64,000 nucleotides of DNA from Hathewaya proteolytica DSM 3090 (lineage in GTDB: Bacteria > Bacillota > Clostridia > Clostridiales > Clostridiaceae). Below the pieces are notes generated by a model, which was not told the origin of the DNA, ran no database searches, and saw only the letters and a program-made list of their open reading frames with translations. Shown here one piece after another: positions 1 to 9,815 of this stretch (position 1 is the stretch's first letter; each line of letters starts with the position of its first letter). The translations under genes were made by a program, and so were the position numbers. The stretch is taken from assembly GCF_900142225.1 (NCBI RefSeq), contig NZ_FRAD01000006.1, forward strand, positions 99,734 through 163,733, read 5' to 3'.

Positions 1-314
1 TTGTAATACTCGTATATCAAAGAATCTACAGTGCAAATTTTAACCTTATTTTTGTCCATGCCAAACACAGTGCTATTTCCATCCTCCCACTGCTTTAGAG
101 CCATATCGAAGAGATATTCGATGTACTTATTAAGGGTTTTGTTGTAAGTCAACATAAGCACCTTGTCATTGTCTTGGCAGATATAATTTCCAAGAAGATA
201 TGGTATTCTATTTATAGCTACTGTGGTTTTTCCTGAGCCTGCTACACCCTTTATTAGTGAATGTCCTGCAGGTTTACCGTATATTAATTTCCTTTGTTCA
301 ACATTTAATTGCAT
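1..314 (-). CDS. UvrD/Rep-like superfamily I DNA helicase, N-terminal part (cut by window edge)
   Basis: Read on the minus strand from an ATG at 314; it runs off the window with no stop, so only the first 104 residues are visible. An early EQRKLI stretch (residues 6-11) resembles the Q-motif, and GVAGSGKTT at 23-31 is a clear Walker A P-loop. The following MLTYN stretch and the CTVDSL segment match motif Ia/Ib positions of SF1A helicases, which translocate 3'-5' on DNA using ATP. A GGGTGGG stretch lies just upstream of the start. Which subfamily it belongs to (UvrD, RecB-like, HelD-like) cannot be decided without the rest. Confidence 0.8.
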   Translation of the reverse strand, partial: MQLNVEQRKLIYGKPAGHSLIKGVAGSGKTTVAINRIPYLLGNYICQDNDKVLMLTYNKTLNKYIEYLFDMALKQWEDGNSTVFGMDKNKVKICTVDSLIYEYY

Positions 315-388
315 GAAACCCACCCATTTCCTATTATTATGAATACATTATAGCATTATTATTGATACATTTTCAATTATTCTTAATA

Positions 389-2602
389 TTAATGTATATT
401 CATAATGCTTCTTATTCTCCAACACAATGCCGAATACCTCTCAAAGGTCCTATCGTTTGATATCATGTAGCTAAGAGCCTTATCGCTGCCTACCATTACA
501 AGCAATTTTTTTGCTCGAGTTACTCCTGTGTAGATAAGATTTTTGTTCATCAGCATAGGAGGGCCCATGAACATAGGAATCACAACCACGGGAAATTCAC
601 TTCCTTGGCTTTTGTGAATGGTGATTGCATAGGCGAGAACCAATTCGTCCAAGTTTCCATTGTCGTATTTTACAAGCTTATCTTCTTCAAACCTTACAAC
701 TAAGTTCTTCATAGAATCTATGTGGTCTACGTAACCTATGTCCCCATTGTATATTCCTTTTCCTGTGTTTCCATTGGTGTCGCTCCACTCTAAGGAGTAA
801 TTGTTTTTTATCTGCATTACTTTGTCTCCAACCCTAAAGTGTATATCCCCATAAATTTTTTCCATGGTGGGATTGTCATTGTGGTTTAATATTTCTTGCA
901 ATTTAATATTTAAGTTATCTACCCCCAAAGTACCTCTTTTGGTTGGCGATAGAACCTGAATATCCTTCAGTTTATCCCACTTTCCATTGAAACTAGGCAA
1001 CCTATCACTGACCAGTTGCAGTAATGTGTTTAGAATTCTTTCTTGATCTTCTCCCTTTATGAAGTAAAAATCTCCTTCTTTTTTATTTAGTATAGGCATA
1101 TCCCCTTCGTTTATTAAATGGGCATTTACCACAATCATACTTTCATTTCCCTGTCTGAAGATCTTTGTAAGCCTTACCACCTTAGCACACTGGCTTTCAA
1201 TTAAATCCTTTAACACGTTTCCAGGGCCAACAGAAGGCAATTGATCCACATCCCCAACCATTATAAGCCTAGTGCCTGGGGACACTGCCTTTAAAAGATA
1301 ATTCATAAGCATTATATCTATCATGGAGGCTTCGTCCACTATTATTACATCAAACTCCAAGGGATCGTCCTCATTTTTCATGAAAAACATTTTACCGCTG
1401 TCCTCTTCACCGTAACCAAGCTCTAATAATCGGTGAATGGTCTTTGCCTCTCGTGAGGTAGTCTCCTGCATCCTCTTTGCTGCCCGCCCTGTAGGAGCCG
1501 CCATGCCAACCTTAAAGCCCTTGTTTTCAAAAATATCCGCAATGCAATTTATTATGGTAGTCTTTCCCGTTCCAGGTCCCCCAGTAATTATCTCCATTCC
1601 ACTGCTACAAGCACCCTTAATGGCTTCCTTTTGAGTTTTATCAAGCTTAATATTATTTTCCATCTCATAATTCTTTATTTCTTTTTCAGCATCAATATTG
1701 AGTTTTGAGTAGTCATTTGCCATAATGGATATGATTTTTTTCGTCACGGACAACTCAGCGTAATAATAAGGTATTGTAAAAACGCACTCTTGCTCATTGA
1801 TGTTCTCTACCTTAATTCTGCCCTCCATAGTGGCTTTAAAAATATTCTCCTCTACCACCTGCTTGCTTACATTTAATTTTTTCATGGCATTTTCTATTAG
1901 TTTTTCCATGGGAATGTATGTGTTTCCCATGGCACAAAATTCATTCACCACATAGCTAATGCCCGTAGACACCCTAAATGGTGATTCCTTATCTATGCCA
2001 AGATTCAGTGCAATTTTATCCGCCGTTTTAAATCCCACTCCATCTATATCATCTACCAGCTTATATGGGTTATTTTTTATTATTTCAATGCCGTCAAGCC
2101 CATACATATTGTATACCTTCACGCATTGATTGGCTGTCATGCCATAAGGTTGAAGAAAGATCATCACATTTCGAACTTCTCTCTGTTTTGCATAGGATTC
2201 GTATATAAGCTTAATTTTTTTGCTGCCAATACCCTCTATTTCATTTAACCTATCCAGATTGTAGTCCAGTATATCCAAGGTTTCCTCCCCAAAGTGCTCC
2301 ACAATCTTTTTTGCGGTAACAGGGCCTATACCGTTTATGATCCCTGAGGATAGATACTTTTCAATGCCTAGTAGCGTATCTGGCTTCAATTCCTCACAAG
2401 CTTCTACTTTAAGCTGTTTTCCAAACCTTTGATGGACAATCATCTTACCCGTAAGCTTCACTCGTTGTCCTTCAGATATATACGGTATAGTCCCCACAAA
2501 GGTTTCTATTTGGGAATTGTCTAGACGCAGTTTTGCAATGACATAACCATTCTCTTCATTTTTAAATATGATGCTCTCCACATTTCCTATTATCTCTTCC
2601 AT
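389..2602 (-). CDS. recD2: RecD2-type 5'-3' DNA helicase (RecD/TraA family)
   Basis: A 737-residue SF1B helicase, the usual RecD2 length. Order: N-terminal OB-like domain, tandem helix-hairpin-helix segments (about residues 80-200), ATPase core with Walker A GGPGTGKTT near residue 341, Walker B DEASMID near 421, and the C-terminal TIHKSQGSEFPVV motif VI region near 657. RecD2 proteins act in DNA repair and recombination without RecBC. I start at ATG 2602 rather than at 2641 because TTAGGAGA sits 7-8 bases before it; the 13 extra residues have no such site. Transcribed divergently from the histidine kinase at 2890. Confidence 0.93.
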   Translation of the reverse strand: MEEIIGNVESIIFKNEENGYVIAKLRLDNSQIETFVGTIPYISEGQRVKLTGKMIVHQRFGKQLKVEACEELKPDTLLGIEKYLSSGIINGIGPVTAKKIVEHFGEETLDILDYNLDRLNEIEGIGSKKIKLIYESYAKQREVRNVMIFLQPYGMTANQCVKVYNMYGLDGIEIIKNNPYKLVDDIDGVGFKTADKIALNLGIDKESPFRVSTGISYVVNEFCAMGNTYIPMEKLIENAMKKLNVSKQVVEENIFKATMEGRIKVENINEQECVFTIPYYYAELSVTKKIISIMANDYSKLNIDAEKEIKNYEMENNIKLDKTQKEAIKGACSSGMEIITGGPGTGKTTIINCIADIFENKGFKVGMAAPTGRAAKRMQETTSREAKTIHRLLELGYGEEDSGKMFFMKNEDDPLEFDVIIVDEASMIDIMLMNYLLKAVSPGTRLIMVGDVDQLPSVGPGNVLKDLIESQCAKVVRLTKIFRQGNESMIVVNAHLINEGDMPILNKKEGDFYFIKGEDQERILNTLLQLVSDRLPSFNGKWDKLKDIQVLSPTKRGTLGVDNLNIKLQEILNHNDNPTMEKIYGDIHFRVGDKVMQIKNNYSLEWSDTNGNTGKGIYNGDIGYVDHIDSMKNLVVRFEEDKLVKYDNGNLDELVLAYAITIHKSQGSEFPVVVIPMFMGPPMLMNKNLIYTGVTRAKKLLVMVGSDKALSYMISNDRTFERYSALCWRIRSIMNIH

Positions 2603-2719
2603 AAATACATCTCCTAAAATATAAGCTCTTTTTTCTCTCACTTTTAAAACTTGTAGTATTTTGTATCACCTTGTCTTTTTAAGTCTAATTGTGTATGTTA
2701 TTGTATTTTATTGTCACAT

Positions 2720-2854
2720 AATGTCGATTTATTCTAATAAAAAATCCTACTTTTCTTAAAAACTTCATGTATAATTAAATTTTCATTACGTTCAAGACAA
2801 AAATCATATCATTCACAACATAATCGACATTTTGCATATTCTGTATGTTATAAT
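2720..2854. promoter_or_regulatory. Divergent promoter region with a 10-bp inverted repeat
   Basis: The gap between recD2 and the sensor kinase carries AATGTCGATT at 2720-2729 and its exact reverse complement AATCGACATT at 2822-2831. The right copy overlaps where a -35 would sit for a TATAAT at 2849-2854, about 35 bases before the kinase start. Such spaced arms in a divergent region could be sites for one regulator or could loop. The regulator is not known. Confidence 0.45.
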
Positions 2855-2889
2855 TTATTTGTCTAGTTTTTACATTAGGGGGAATAATT

Positions 2890-5133
2890 TTGAGCAATTT
2901 GTTTTCTATTAAAGATATAAAAAATGCACCTATAAACAATAGTAACGATTACAATTTTGTGTATCAAATGTCAGAAGATATTCTAAAAAGCTCATCTGTA
3001 AACAGATTATTTTATTATATATGTAAATTTTTGAGTTGCAATTTAAATTGTAATACGAGCCAAGGATATATCTGTATAAACAACACTCTATACCTTGTAA
3101 GTGACTACAACTATGACATAAATCAGTTTAAGCTAATCGATTACATTCCTTGTAGTATTGTAAACAGCGAGTTACATATATGCAAAGATTATCTTATAAG
3201 AAATTTTAGAAAGTCTAAAGATGTTTTATACGGCGAGAACACCGTTCTTCAAAGGTACCGCTCCTTAAAAAATAAGACCTTTGTTCCACTGTATTGTGAT
3301 GATTTCTTTTATGGTTTTATACTGATGAATGGCAAAATACCTTTTGCTCATAAAGATGATTTTACCATCAATTCTCTTAAACTTCTTTATCTTCAGGCTT
3401 GTGTTACTTTAAAGCATCTGTGCAACGATGACGTTAATCTATATTTTAATCTACCTCTTAACATTTGTCATCCGTTTTTCATTACAAAGTTGGATGAACT
3501 GGAACGTTTTACTTGTCTTGTGTCCATAGACGGCACCATATTGAATTGTTCTACAGGCTGTATGGATGTATTAAAGTTTAACACGTACAATTTAATTAAT
3601 TCTTCAATATATAATTATATACATCCAGACTATAAAAGCAAATTTTCAACTATGTGCAAGGCTTTGTTAAGGGAAAAGAAAAGTTTTACGGTTGAAATCA
3701 TGATGCATACAAAATACTATATATATATTCCTGTAAAGGCCACTTTAAAGTGTTCCTTTGATGAAGACAATAATATAAATGGCATATTTGTAGTGGTATC
3801 AAAGCTAGATTATAGTGACGAGCAAATCCAAAGAGAGCTTGCCCCTCTTGACAGTGGGCGCATAGATACTAAGGCCAATGAGCTCTTTACCTCATCTACA
3901 CAAGGGTTATTCATTCTTAAAGACTCAAATTTCGCTTACATAAATGACATCGGTATAAGCTATCTATCATCAAAAAATATCATACGTTGGGAAAATAATA
4001 ATTTCGACTCTTACTTTGAACTAATAACTGTAAATGACACCGATGAACCAAGTGAGTTTGTAAACTGCAACAACGACTGTCAGTTCCATAGCCTACAAAA
4101 ACTTGTGGAATCGAAGTACGAAAACAATGTACAGAGATTTACCACAAAAGTAAAGCGTAAATCAGATGGTTTCATACTAGACCTTACCTTTTATTTGTCG
4201 CCTTTATCCGAGACTATCATTGAGGGAACCATAGTTACTTTCATAAAATGCAATAATCTCAACAACAATATTGATGAACTGAAAAAGAATATCGAAGAAA
4301 CAAATAAGATGCTGAATTCAGCTCTTATGAGCGAAAAGATGAGATGTGATTTCTTTGCAAATCTTTCTCACGATCTTCGCACCCCTGTAAATGTAATATA
4401 TTCTGCACTTCAACTTCTAGATGTAGAACTGCCAAAGTATATAAACAACTTGCAGAATACTCCTGTGATTAAGCGCACAAAAACCATGCGTCAAAATTGT
4501 TATAGGCTAATAAAGCTTATAAACAATATAGTAGACAGTACGAAAATTGAAAGTGGATACCTTCATCTTTGTGTTGCCTACTATGATATAGTGTATTTAG
4601 TGGAAAACATCACAAATTCTATCACCGAATATACGGAAAACAAACATATTAATCTCATATTCGACACTGATATAGAAGAAAAATCTACCTACTGTGACAT
4701 AGAGAAAATTGAGAGAATAATGCTGAACCTATTGTCAAATGCCATTAAGTTCACACCAGAAAACGGTTCTATATTGGTGAATATGAGCGATAAAGGTTCT
4801 TATATGCTTATTTCAGTCCAGGACACTGGCATAGGTATACCGCCAAAGAAATTAAAATGTATCTTCGACAGGTTTACACAAGTAGATTGCTGCAGAGCTG
4901 CTGAGAAACAAGGCAGTGGAATTGGACTTAACCTTGTAAAGTCTCTTGTAGAGATGCATAAGGGAGAAATATGGGTTGAGAGCTATGAAGGACAACACAC
5001 CACATTCTATATAAAACTCCCTTATTGCAACAGTCCCCAAGCCCTAGGAGATAATGTTATTGTACAAAGTACTGTAATAGAAAAAGACAACACTCAAAGC
5101 ATACAAATCGAATTGTCAGATCTTTATTTTTAA
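2890..5133 (+). CDS. Orphan PAS-containing sensor histidine kinase
   Basis: 747 residues, starting at TTG 2890 behind AGGGGG with 7-base spacing. The N-terminal 200 residues are cysteine-rich and GAF/PAS-like, and further PAS-like segments follow (about 205-450). A HisKA domain has FFANLSHDLRTPVN with the phospho-accepting His at residue 494. The HATPase has an N-box NLLSNAIKF near 612, a G1 box DTGIGIPP and a G2 box GSGIGLNL. No transmembrane segment is evident, so it is probably cytoplasmic. There is no partner response regulator nearby. In clostridia, orphan kinases of this build often feed Spo0A; that link is inference. Confidence 0.88.
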   Translation: MSNLFSIKDIKNAPINNSNDYNFVYQMSEDILKSSSVNRLFYYICKFLSCNLNCNTSQGYICINNTLYLVSDYNYDINQFKLIDYIPCSIVNSELHICKDYLIRNFRKSKDVLYGENTVLQRYRSLKNKTFVPLYCDDFFYGFILMNGKIPFAHKDDFTINSLKLLYLQACVTLKHLCNDDVNLYFNLPLNICHPFFITKLDELERFTCLVSIDGTILNCSTGCMDVLKFNTYNLINSSIYNYIHPDYKSKFSTMCKALLREKKSFTVEIMMHTKYYIYIPVKATLKCSFDEDNNINGIFVVVSKLDYSDEQIQRELAPLDSGRIDTKANELFTSSTQGLFILKDSNFAYINDIGISYLSSKNIIRWENNNFDSYFELITVNDTDEPSEFVNCNNDCQFHSLQKLVESKYENNVQRFTTKVKRKSDGFILDLTFYLSPLSETIIEGTIVTFIKCNNLNNNIDELKKNIEETNKMLNSALMSEKMRCDFFANLSHDLRTPVNVIYSALQLLDVELPKYINNLQNTPVIKRTKTMRQNCYRLIKLINNIVDSTKIESGYLHLCVAYYDIVYLVENITNSITEYTENKHINLIFDTDIEEKSTYCDIEKIERIMLNLLSNAIKFTPENGSILVNMSDKGSYMLISVQDTGIGIPPKKLKCIFDRFTQVDCCRAAEKQGSGIGLNLVKSLVEMHKGEIWVESYEGQHTTFYIKLPYCNSPQALGDNVIVQSTVIEKDNTQSIQIELSDLYF

Positions 5134-5159
5134 TTCTAGAAAATTTAAAAAAATAAATA

Positions 5160-5205
5160 AAACACGGTATTTGTGAATATTATCTCACACCTACCGTGTT
5201 TTTTA
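5160..5205. terminator. Bidirectional intrinsic terminator
   Basis: Inverted arms AACACGGTA and TACCGTGTT at 5161-5200 are flanked by an A-run on the left and a T-run on the right. It lies between the convergent sensor kinase and LCP genes and can end transcripts from both strands. Confidence 0.85.
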
Positions 5206-5208
5206 GTG

Positions 5209-6291
5209 CTAATTGCTTTTTTTATTTGGATCCCGTGGTTTTTTATCTTCGTATATATACTCTAACATAGATTTCTTTGTAGCCTTTAAATCGCATACGC
5301 AATAATAAACTCTCTTTTCCTTTTCCAATCTGTCAATCTCCTCGTAATCAATATGCCATGATTCTGGAAACTGCTGCTGTTCGATTTTTCCAAGGTCCAT
5401 GCTCATTACATCCATGCCAAGGCCTATAATTTCTGTAGCATCCAAAGAAGTTTCAATTTGAGGCAAAAATTCGTTTATTAAACTTAGCATTTTTCCCTTT
5501 CCCATGGATGCAATCTTTCTCATCATCTTTTCTAATACAACTCTCTGCCTCTCAGATCTCTTATAGTCTCCACCATTTGCATATCTTATTCTGCAATATG
5601 CAACACATTGAAGTCCGTTAAGGTGTTGCTTTCCTGTTTTATACATATACTGAGGTTTTATTCCTTCATACTCCGCAGTACTTCTTATATGTTCATTTAA
5701 GTTCTCAATTTCATCTTTTGTGAGTTCAATATCAAGTCCACCTATGGAGTCTATTATCTTTCTAAGTGCATAAAAATTTACTGCTGCATAATCTTCAATA
5801 GTAAGACCGAAATTATGGTTTATAGTGCTTACAGCAAGTTCTGGTCCCTTTTCCTTGCTCTCTAGTAGTCCAAAATGGTATGCATGGTTGATTTTATCCA
5901 TTCCTTTTCTTCCTGGAATTTCTACATATGTATCTCTAATAATTGAAGATAGTTTTATCTCATTTCTTCCCTTGTCAATGGTTACAACCATAATTGCATC
6001 TGATCTAGGATCGTCAGCATCATTTACATACCTACTGTCTAAACCAAAAAGCGCTATGTTGTACACATCAATATCTTTATTTTTGTACTCCTGTGCTACA
6101 GTTTTATTCTGTTCTGGTACAAGAGGGTTTATTTTTTTCTTATCTGCCCTGCTAGCCATAAACAGCACTACACCAGCTACAATGAACATACACAAAATTG
6201 TTATACTAAGTAAAATAAGGAACGCCTTTAATATTCTTCTTTTCTTTTTCTTCTTTTTTCTAATTACTGCTGCTCGTTCTCTTCTATTCAT
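5209..6291 (-). CDS. LytR-CpsA-Psr (LCP) family cell-wall glycopolymer transferase
   Basis: 360 residues. A very basic N-terminus (KKKKKKRR) precedes one transmembrane helix at about residues 20-45, then an extracytoplasmic LCP domain with DDPRSDAIMVV, SIIRDTYVEIPG and DKINHAYHFG, the conserved Asp/Arg positions that bind polyprenyl-pyrophosphate. LCP enzymes attach teichoic acid or other glycopolymers to peptidoglycan. I chose ATG 6291 because AAAGGAG lies 8 bases upstream; the longer reading frame from 6318 lacks a site. Single gene, terminator on its 3' side. Confidence 0.9.
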   Translation of the reverse strand: MNRRERAAVIRKKKKKKRRILKAFLILLSITILCMFIVAGVVLFMASRADKKKINPLVPEQNKTVAQEYKNKDIDVYNIALFGLDSRYVNDADDPRSDAIMVVTIDKGRNEIKLSSIIRDTYVEIPGRKGMDKINHAYHFGLLESKEKGPELAVSTINHNFGLTIEDYAAVNFYALRKIIDSIGGLDIELTKDEIENLNEHIRSTAEYEGIKPQYMYKTGKQHLNGLQCVAYCRIRYANGGDYKRSERQRVVLEKMMRKIASMGKGKMLSLINEFLPQIETSLDATEIIGLGMDVMSMDLGKIEQQQFPESWHIDYEEIDRLEKEKRVYYCVCDLKATKKSMLEYIYEDKKPRDPNKKSN

Positions 6292-6416
6292 AATAAACGA
6301 CTCCTTTAAAAATCCCACACATAATCCAAATTAATTATATACCTTTTTATAGAGTATAATTAATTTTAAACAATTTTGTAAACACTTCTGTTTACCCTGT
6401 GCTTAGTTTAACTATT

Positions 6417-6439
6417 AAAGCTAGGTACAACCTAGCTTT
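6417..6439 (-). terminator. Hairpin after glnS, weak U-tract
   Basis: Perfect arms AAAGCTAGGT / ACCTAGCTTT with a 3-base loop lie 11 bases past the glnS stop. The run of U after the stem on the minus strand is short, so termination may be weak. Confidence 0.6.
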
Positions 6440-6449
6440 CAGTTAAAAG

Positions 6450-8102
6450 TTATCCCATTTTAAATGAACTCTTTAGAGATACAATTCTGTTGAACACAAG
6501 CCTATCATCTGTGGTATCCTTTGTGTCCACTACAAAATATCCCTGCCTTACGAACTGAAACTTATCACCCTTTGAAGCCTGTTTCACGAAAGGTTCTACA
6601 AATCCAGTGCTTACCTTTAGAGAATCTGGATTTATTTCATCTAAAAAGTTATCTGATTTATTTTCTCCCTCAAGGATCAATGGTTCATACAATCTTAATT
6701 CAGTAGGTACCGCTGTACTAGCTTCCACCCAGTGAATAGTAGATTTAACTTTTCGCCCTGTAAATCCACTTCCGCTTTTTGTCTCTGGGTCGTAGGTACA
6801 GTGAACTTCAGTTACGTTTCCATTTTCATCCTTTACAAAGTCAGTGCACTTTACAAAATAAGCTCCCTTTAATCTCACTTCATTGCCTGGGAACAATCTA
6901 AAATACTTTTTCACAGGCTCCTCCATGAAATCATCTCTTTCAATGTAAAGTTCCCTTGAAAATGGGACTTGTCTTTCTCCCATATCAGGATTATCTGAGT
7001 TATTTTCTATGGTTATCATTTCAGTTTCATTTTCCGGATAATTGGTTATTACAAGTTTTACAGGATCCATGATTCCCATGACCCTTGCTGCTTTTCCTTT
7101 AAGGTCTTCCCTTATGAAATGCTCTAACATCTGACTATCTACAGTACTAGACGCCTTTGCAACACCAATCTCTCTGCAAAAATTTCTTATGGCCTCTGGA
7201 GTGTAGCCCCTTCTTCTAAGACCAGCTATGGTAGGCATGCGAGGATCATCCCATCCGTCTACTATCTTTTCATCCACAAGTAATTTAAGTTTTCTCTTGC
7301 TCATCACTGTATTTGTGATATTTAACCTTGCAAACTCAATCTGTCTTGGAGTGTGTTCCATCTCGCACTCTCTTACAATCCAATCGTAAAGAGGTCTATG
7401 ATCTTCAAACTCTAAAGTACAGATAGAATGAGTTATGCCCTCTATGGCATCCTCTAGTGGATGGGCGAAATCGTACATTGGGTATATGCACCACTGACTT
7501 CCAGTGTTGTGGTGTTCTGCATGAGCTATTCTATATAAAATAGGATCTCTAAAGTTTATATTTGGTGATGCCATATCTATTTTAGCGCGAAGAACTTTTT
7601 CTCCATCTTTGAATTCACCATTTTTCATTCTTTCAAATAAATCAAGGTTTTCCTCTACAGTTCTATTTCTGTATGGACTTTCCTTGCCCGGCTCAGTCAA
7701 AGTGCCTCTATACTGCCTTATCTCTTCCCCACTCAAATCACATACATAGGCTTCACCCTTTTTTATTAAAAGCACAGCCTTCTCATACATAGTTTTAAAG
7801 TATTCAGAAGCAAAGTATAGATTATTCCACTCATAGCCTAACCATTTTACATCTTCTTTAATAGATTCAACATATTCTGTATCTTCTTTTGTAGGGTTAG
7901 TGTCATCAAAACGAAGGTTAGTTTTACCCTTAAATTCCTGTGCTAGGCCAAAATTAAGAACTATGGATTTAGCGTGGCCTATATGAAGGTATCCATTAGG
8001 CTCCGGTGGAAATCTAGTTATTATTTCACCATGCTTTCCACTAGCTAAGTCTTCTTTTATTATGTTTTTTATAAAATTAGATGTCTCATTTATTTCATCC
8101 AT
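6450..8102 (-). CDS. glnS: Glutaminyl-tRNA synthetase
   Basis: 550 residues, class I aminoacyl-tRNA synthetase that charges tRNA-Gln with glutamine. The HIGH signature reads PPEPNGYLHIGHAKS near residues 31-45, and the KMSKS loop is the family variant VMSKRKL near 266. The C-terminal beta-barrel anticodon-binding part is present (LKGAYFVKC, TIHWV). The N-terminal residues match GlnRS rather than GluRS (FDDTNPTKE). ATG 8102 has GAGGGA 6 bases upstream. It lies 40 bases downstream of the kinase-like gene and may be co-transcribed. Confidence 0.95.
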   Translation of the reverse strand: MDEINETSNFIKNIIKEDLASGKHGEIITRFPPEPNGYLHIGHAKSIVLNFGLAQEFKGKTNLRFDDTNPTKEDTEYVESIKEDVKWLGYEWNNLYFASEYFKTMYEKAVLLIKKGEAYVCDLSGEEIRQYRGTLTEPGKESPYRNRTVEENLDLFERMKNGEFKDGEKVLRAKIDMASPNINFRDPILYRIAHAEHHNTGSQWCIYPMYDFAHPLEDAIEGITHSICTLEFEDHRPLYDWIVRECEMEHTPRQIEFARLNITNTVMSKRKLKLLVDEKIVDGWDDPRMPTIAGLRRRGYTPEAIRNFCREIGVAKASSTVDSQMLEHFIREDLKGKAARVMGIMDPVKLVITNYPENETEMITIENNSDNPDMGERQVPFSRELYIERDDFMEEPVKKYFRLFPGNEVRLKGAYFVKCTDFVKDENGNVTEVHCTYDPETKSGSGFTGRKVKSTIHWVEASTAVPTELRLYEPLILEGENKSDNFLDEINPDSLKVSTGFVEPFVKQASKGDKFQFVRQGYFVVDTKDTTDDRLVFNRIVSLKSSFKMG

Positions 8103-8142
8103 GGTATTCCCTCACTTTATCAGTTTTAACTACTACAAACTA

Positions 8143-8730
8143 TTATTTTATACCCTCTCGCAGGTACCTGTCAAATTTTTCTCTCCACATCCTGTACACA
8201 TATTTATTTCTTTTTTCTGCCCTTTCAAAGAAAATATCTAAATTGTCACTACTGTTGAGACCTTTCATTAAATGTCTAGGATAATCCACATACTTGCTGT
8301 AGTTATTCTTTGGATCTATGATTCTAAGTTCATTGTTTTCGCAAACATATATATCCTTGCACCGTATATCCAGCCTTGTAAATCTAAGCCTTTTAAACTC
8401 CCACAAAAGCTCTAGCAAAGCATCAGCTATTTCAATGCTTAACTTGTTATCTTTGAGATATTTGTCTAAACGCTTACCATGCACCATTTCCCTCACAATA
8501 TAATGATTACCTGCCTTATACACCTTAGGGAAATACTTACTCCCCTGTGTTCTCTTTAAAATATAGTATTCCTTTCTGCACAAGGACTCATCATTAAAAA
8601 TTTTTATGATACGATTATTTTTCAAAGAATAAACTATGCCATTGTGTCCTACGCCTAAATATGTTCCTCTTCTCAAATACTTCTCTATATCCTTGTCATA
8701 TGGTACAGAAAAATTTCTTAATACCGCCAT
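8143..8730 (-). CDS. Small protein-kinase-fold protein (YrzF-like)
   Basis: 195 residues, much shorter than a full eukaryotic-type kinase. Kinase landmarks are recognisable: a glycine loop GVGHNGIVY (about 27-35), an IIKIF lysine, a hinge at VREMVHG, a catalytic-loop counterpart RLDIRCKD and a DFG position reading IDPKNN. The HRD-like and DFG-like motifs are altered, so activity is uncertain. Related small putative Ser/Thr kinases occur in bacilli and clostridia with unknown targets. Lies just upstream of glnS on the same strand. Confidence 0.65.
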   Translation of the reverse strand: MAVLRNFSVPYDKDIEKYLRRGTYLGVGHNGIVYSLKNNRIIKIFNDESLCRKEYYILKRTQGSKYFPKVYKAGNHYIVREMVHGKRLDKYLKDNKLSIEIADALLELLWEFKRLRFTRLDIRCKDIYVCENNELRIIDPKNNYSKYVDYPRHLMKGLNSSDNLDIFFERAEKRNKYVYRMWREKFDRYLREGIK

Positions 8731-8810
8731 AACAACCTCACATATTATTATTCTATTATATAGTATGATTGTTATGGGGATAATGTTTTAATTTTTATTC
8801 ACCTTGTTTA

Positions 8811-9470
8811 TCATTGCTTTTTTAATTTGTTCTTTTTAAATCTTTTTATAACAAAGTTTATTATGCCAGCTAAAATGTATATACAAAAAATTATAAGCAT
8901 AGCTGTACTGTAGTTATACCTTACAATATCTACATTTCCAAAAAGGTATCCTAAAAAGCTCACAGCGACAATCCATATAAGGCTACTAGCAACATTGTAA
9001 AGGGAAAACTTAAAAAAGTTCATCTTTGACAAACCCGCGAGAAATGGGCTAAAAGTCCTCACCACTGGCACAAACTTCGATAAAATCAACATTTTTCCAC
9101 CCTTTGAGTCGTAGAATTCTTTTGTTTTACTTATATACCCATCCTTGATTATCTTCTTAAAAAAACTCCAATTTAAAAGCTTGTTTCCAAGAGTCATGCT
9201 AATACCATAATTTATCAGACCACCTAAAGTGGAAGCTATGGTCAGTGCTGCCACCAATATAAATATATTAATTTCTCCAACACAAGCCAAGGATCCCGCT
9301 ATAAAAAGCAGTGAATTTCCCGGAAGAAAAGGAGTCACAATAAATGCTGATTCCATAAAAACAATAACAAACATAATAATGTATATTTTGTATCCAAGTA
9401 ACCCCACCAATATGGCAAGGTATTTATCTAAATACTTCATAACTTCCATAATATCTTCTATAAAATCCAT
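8811..9470 (-). CDS. DedA family membrane protein
   Basis: 219 residues with about five hydrophobic segments. The family signature FMESAFIVTPFLPGNSLLF (about 39-57) and the later KFVPVVRTFSPFLAGLSKM region carry the conserved Glu and Arg found in DedA/SNARE-associated proteins, which act as lipid (undecaprenyl-phosphate or phospholipid) translocases in the cytoplasmic membrane. The basic C-terminus KRFKKNKLKKQ fits a cytoplasmic tail. Substrate cannot be told from sequence. Confidence 0.88.
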   Translation of the reverse strand: MDFIEDIMEVMKYLDKYLAILVGLLGYKIYIIMFVIVFMESAFIVTPFLPGNSLLFIAGSLACVGEINIFILVAALTIASTLGGLINYGISMTLGNKLLNWSFFKKIIKDGYISKTKEFYDSKGGKMLILSKFVPVVRTFSPFLAGLSKMNFFKFSLYNVASSLIWIVAVSFLGYLFGNVDIVRYNYSTAMLIIFCIYILAGIINFVIKRFKKNKLKKQ

Positions 9471-9484
9471 CTTAATACCTTTCT

Positions 9485-9516
9485 CAAAAAAAGCAGTTCA
9501 TCTTAAATGAACTGCT
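9485..9516 (-). terminator. Intrinsic terminator after the small membrane-anchored protein gene
   Basis: On the minus strand a 10-bp stem AGCAGTTCAT/ATGAACTGCT with a short loop is followed by seven U. It lies 9 bases after the stop of the 9525-9815 gene and before the DedA start. Confidence 0.85.
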
Positions 9517-9524
9517 GATTTAGT

Positions 9525-9815
9525 CTAGTTCTCAGAGTAATCACTGTAGCCGTCTTTTTCATCTTCTACAATTGTCTTTTTTTCTTCCTGACAGTTGTAT
9601 TCTTCGCTGTCATATCCAAAACATTCGTTGTTATGGCACTCCTTGCTATCACACTGAATTTTGTACATATGTTCATCCTGTGTGTCCTCTTCGTGCTCAA
9701 CTACATTCTGTCTTTCAGATACTTTTTTCTTAATTTCACGAGTTACAACAGCTGCAATTGCTCCTACTCCAGCTAGTATTGCTCCACCTACTAAAAACTT
9801 GCTCTTTTTACTCAT
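9525..9815 (-). CDS. Small membrane-anchored acidic protein, unknown function
   Basis: 96 residues. A single N-terminal hydrophobic helix with small-residue packing (VGGAILAGVGAIAAV, about 8-22) is followed by a basic patch and a highly acidic tail with four Cys (CDSKECHNNEC and YNCQEE). Start ATG 9815 has AGGGGTG upstream. The layout is similar to YtxH-like small proteins, but I see no true family signature. It has its own terminator and is probably monocistronic. Function unknown. Confidence 0.7.
   Translation of the reverse strand: MSKKSKFLVGGAILAGVGAIAAVVTREIKKKVSERQNVVEHEEDTQDEHMYKIQCDSKECHNNECFGYDSEEYNCQEEKKTIVEDEKDGYSDYSEN

Noticed and set aside
1437..1634. Plus-strand ORF inside recD2
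   Set aside because: Lies wholly antisense to the recD2 Walker A region, has no ribosome site and no family resemblance.
5825..6334. 169-codon plus-strand ORF opposite the LCP gene
   Set aside because: Hydrophobic, Phe/Ser-rich translation is the mirror of Lys/Asp-rich coding on the other strand; a typical shadow frame.
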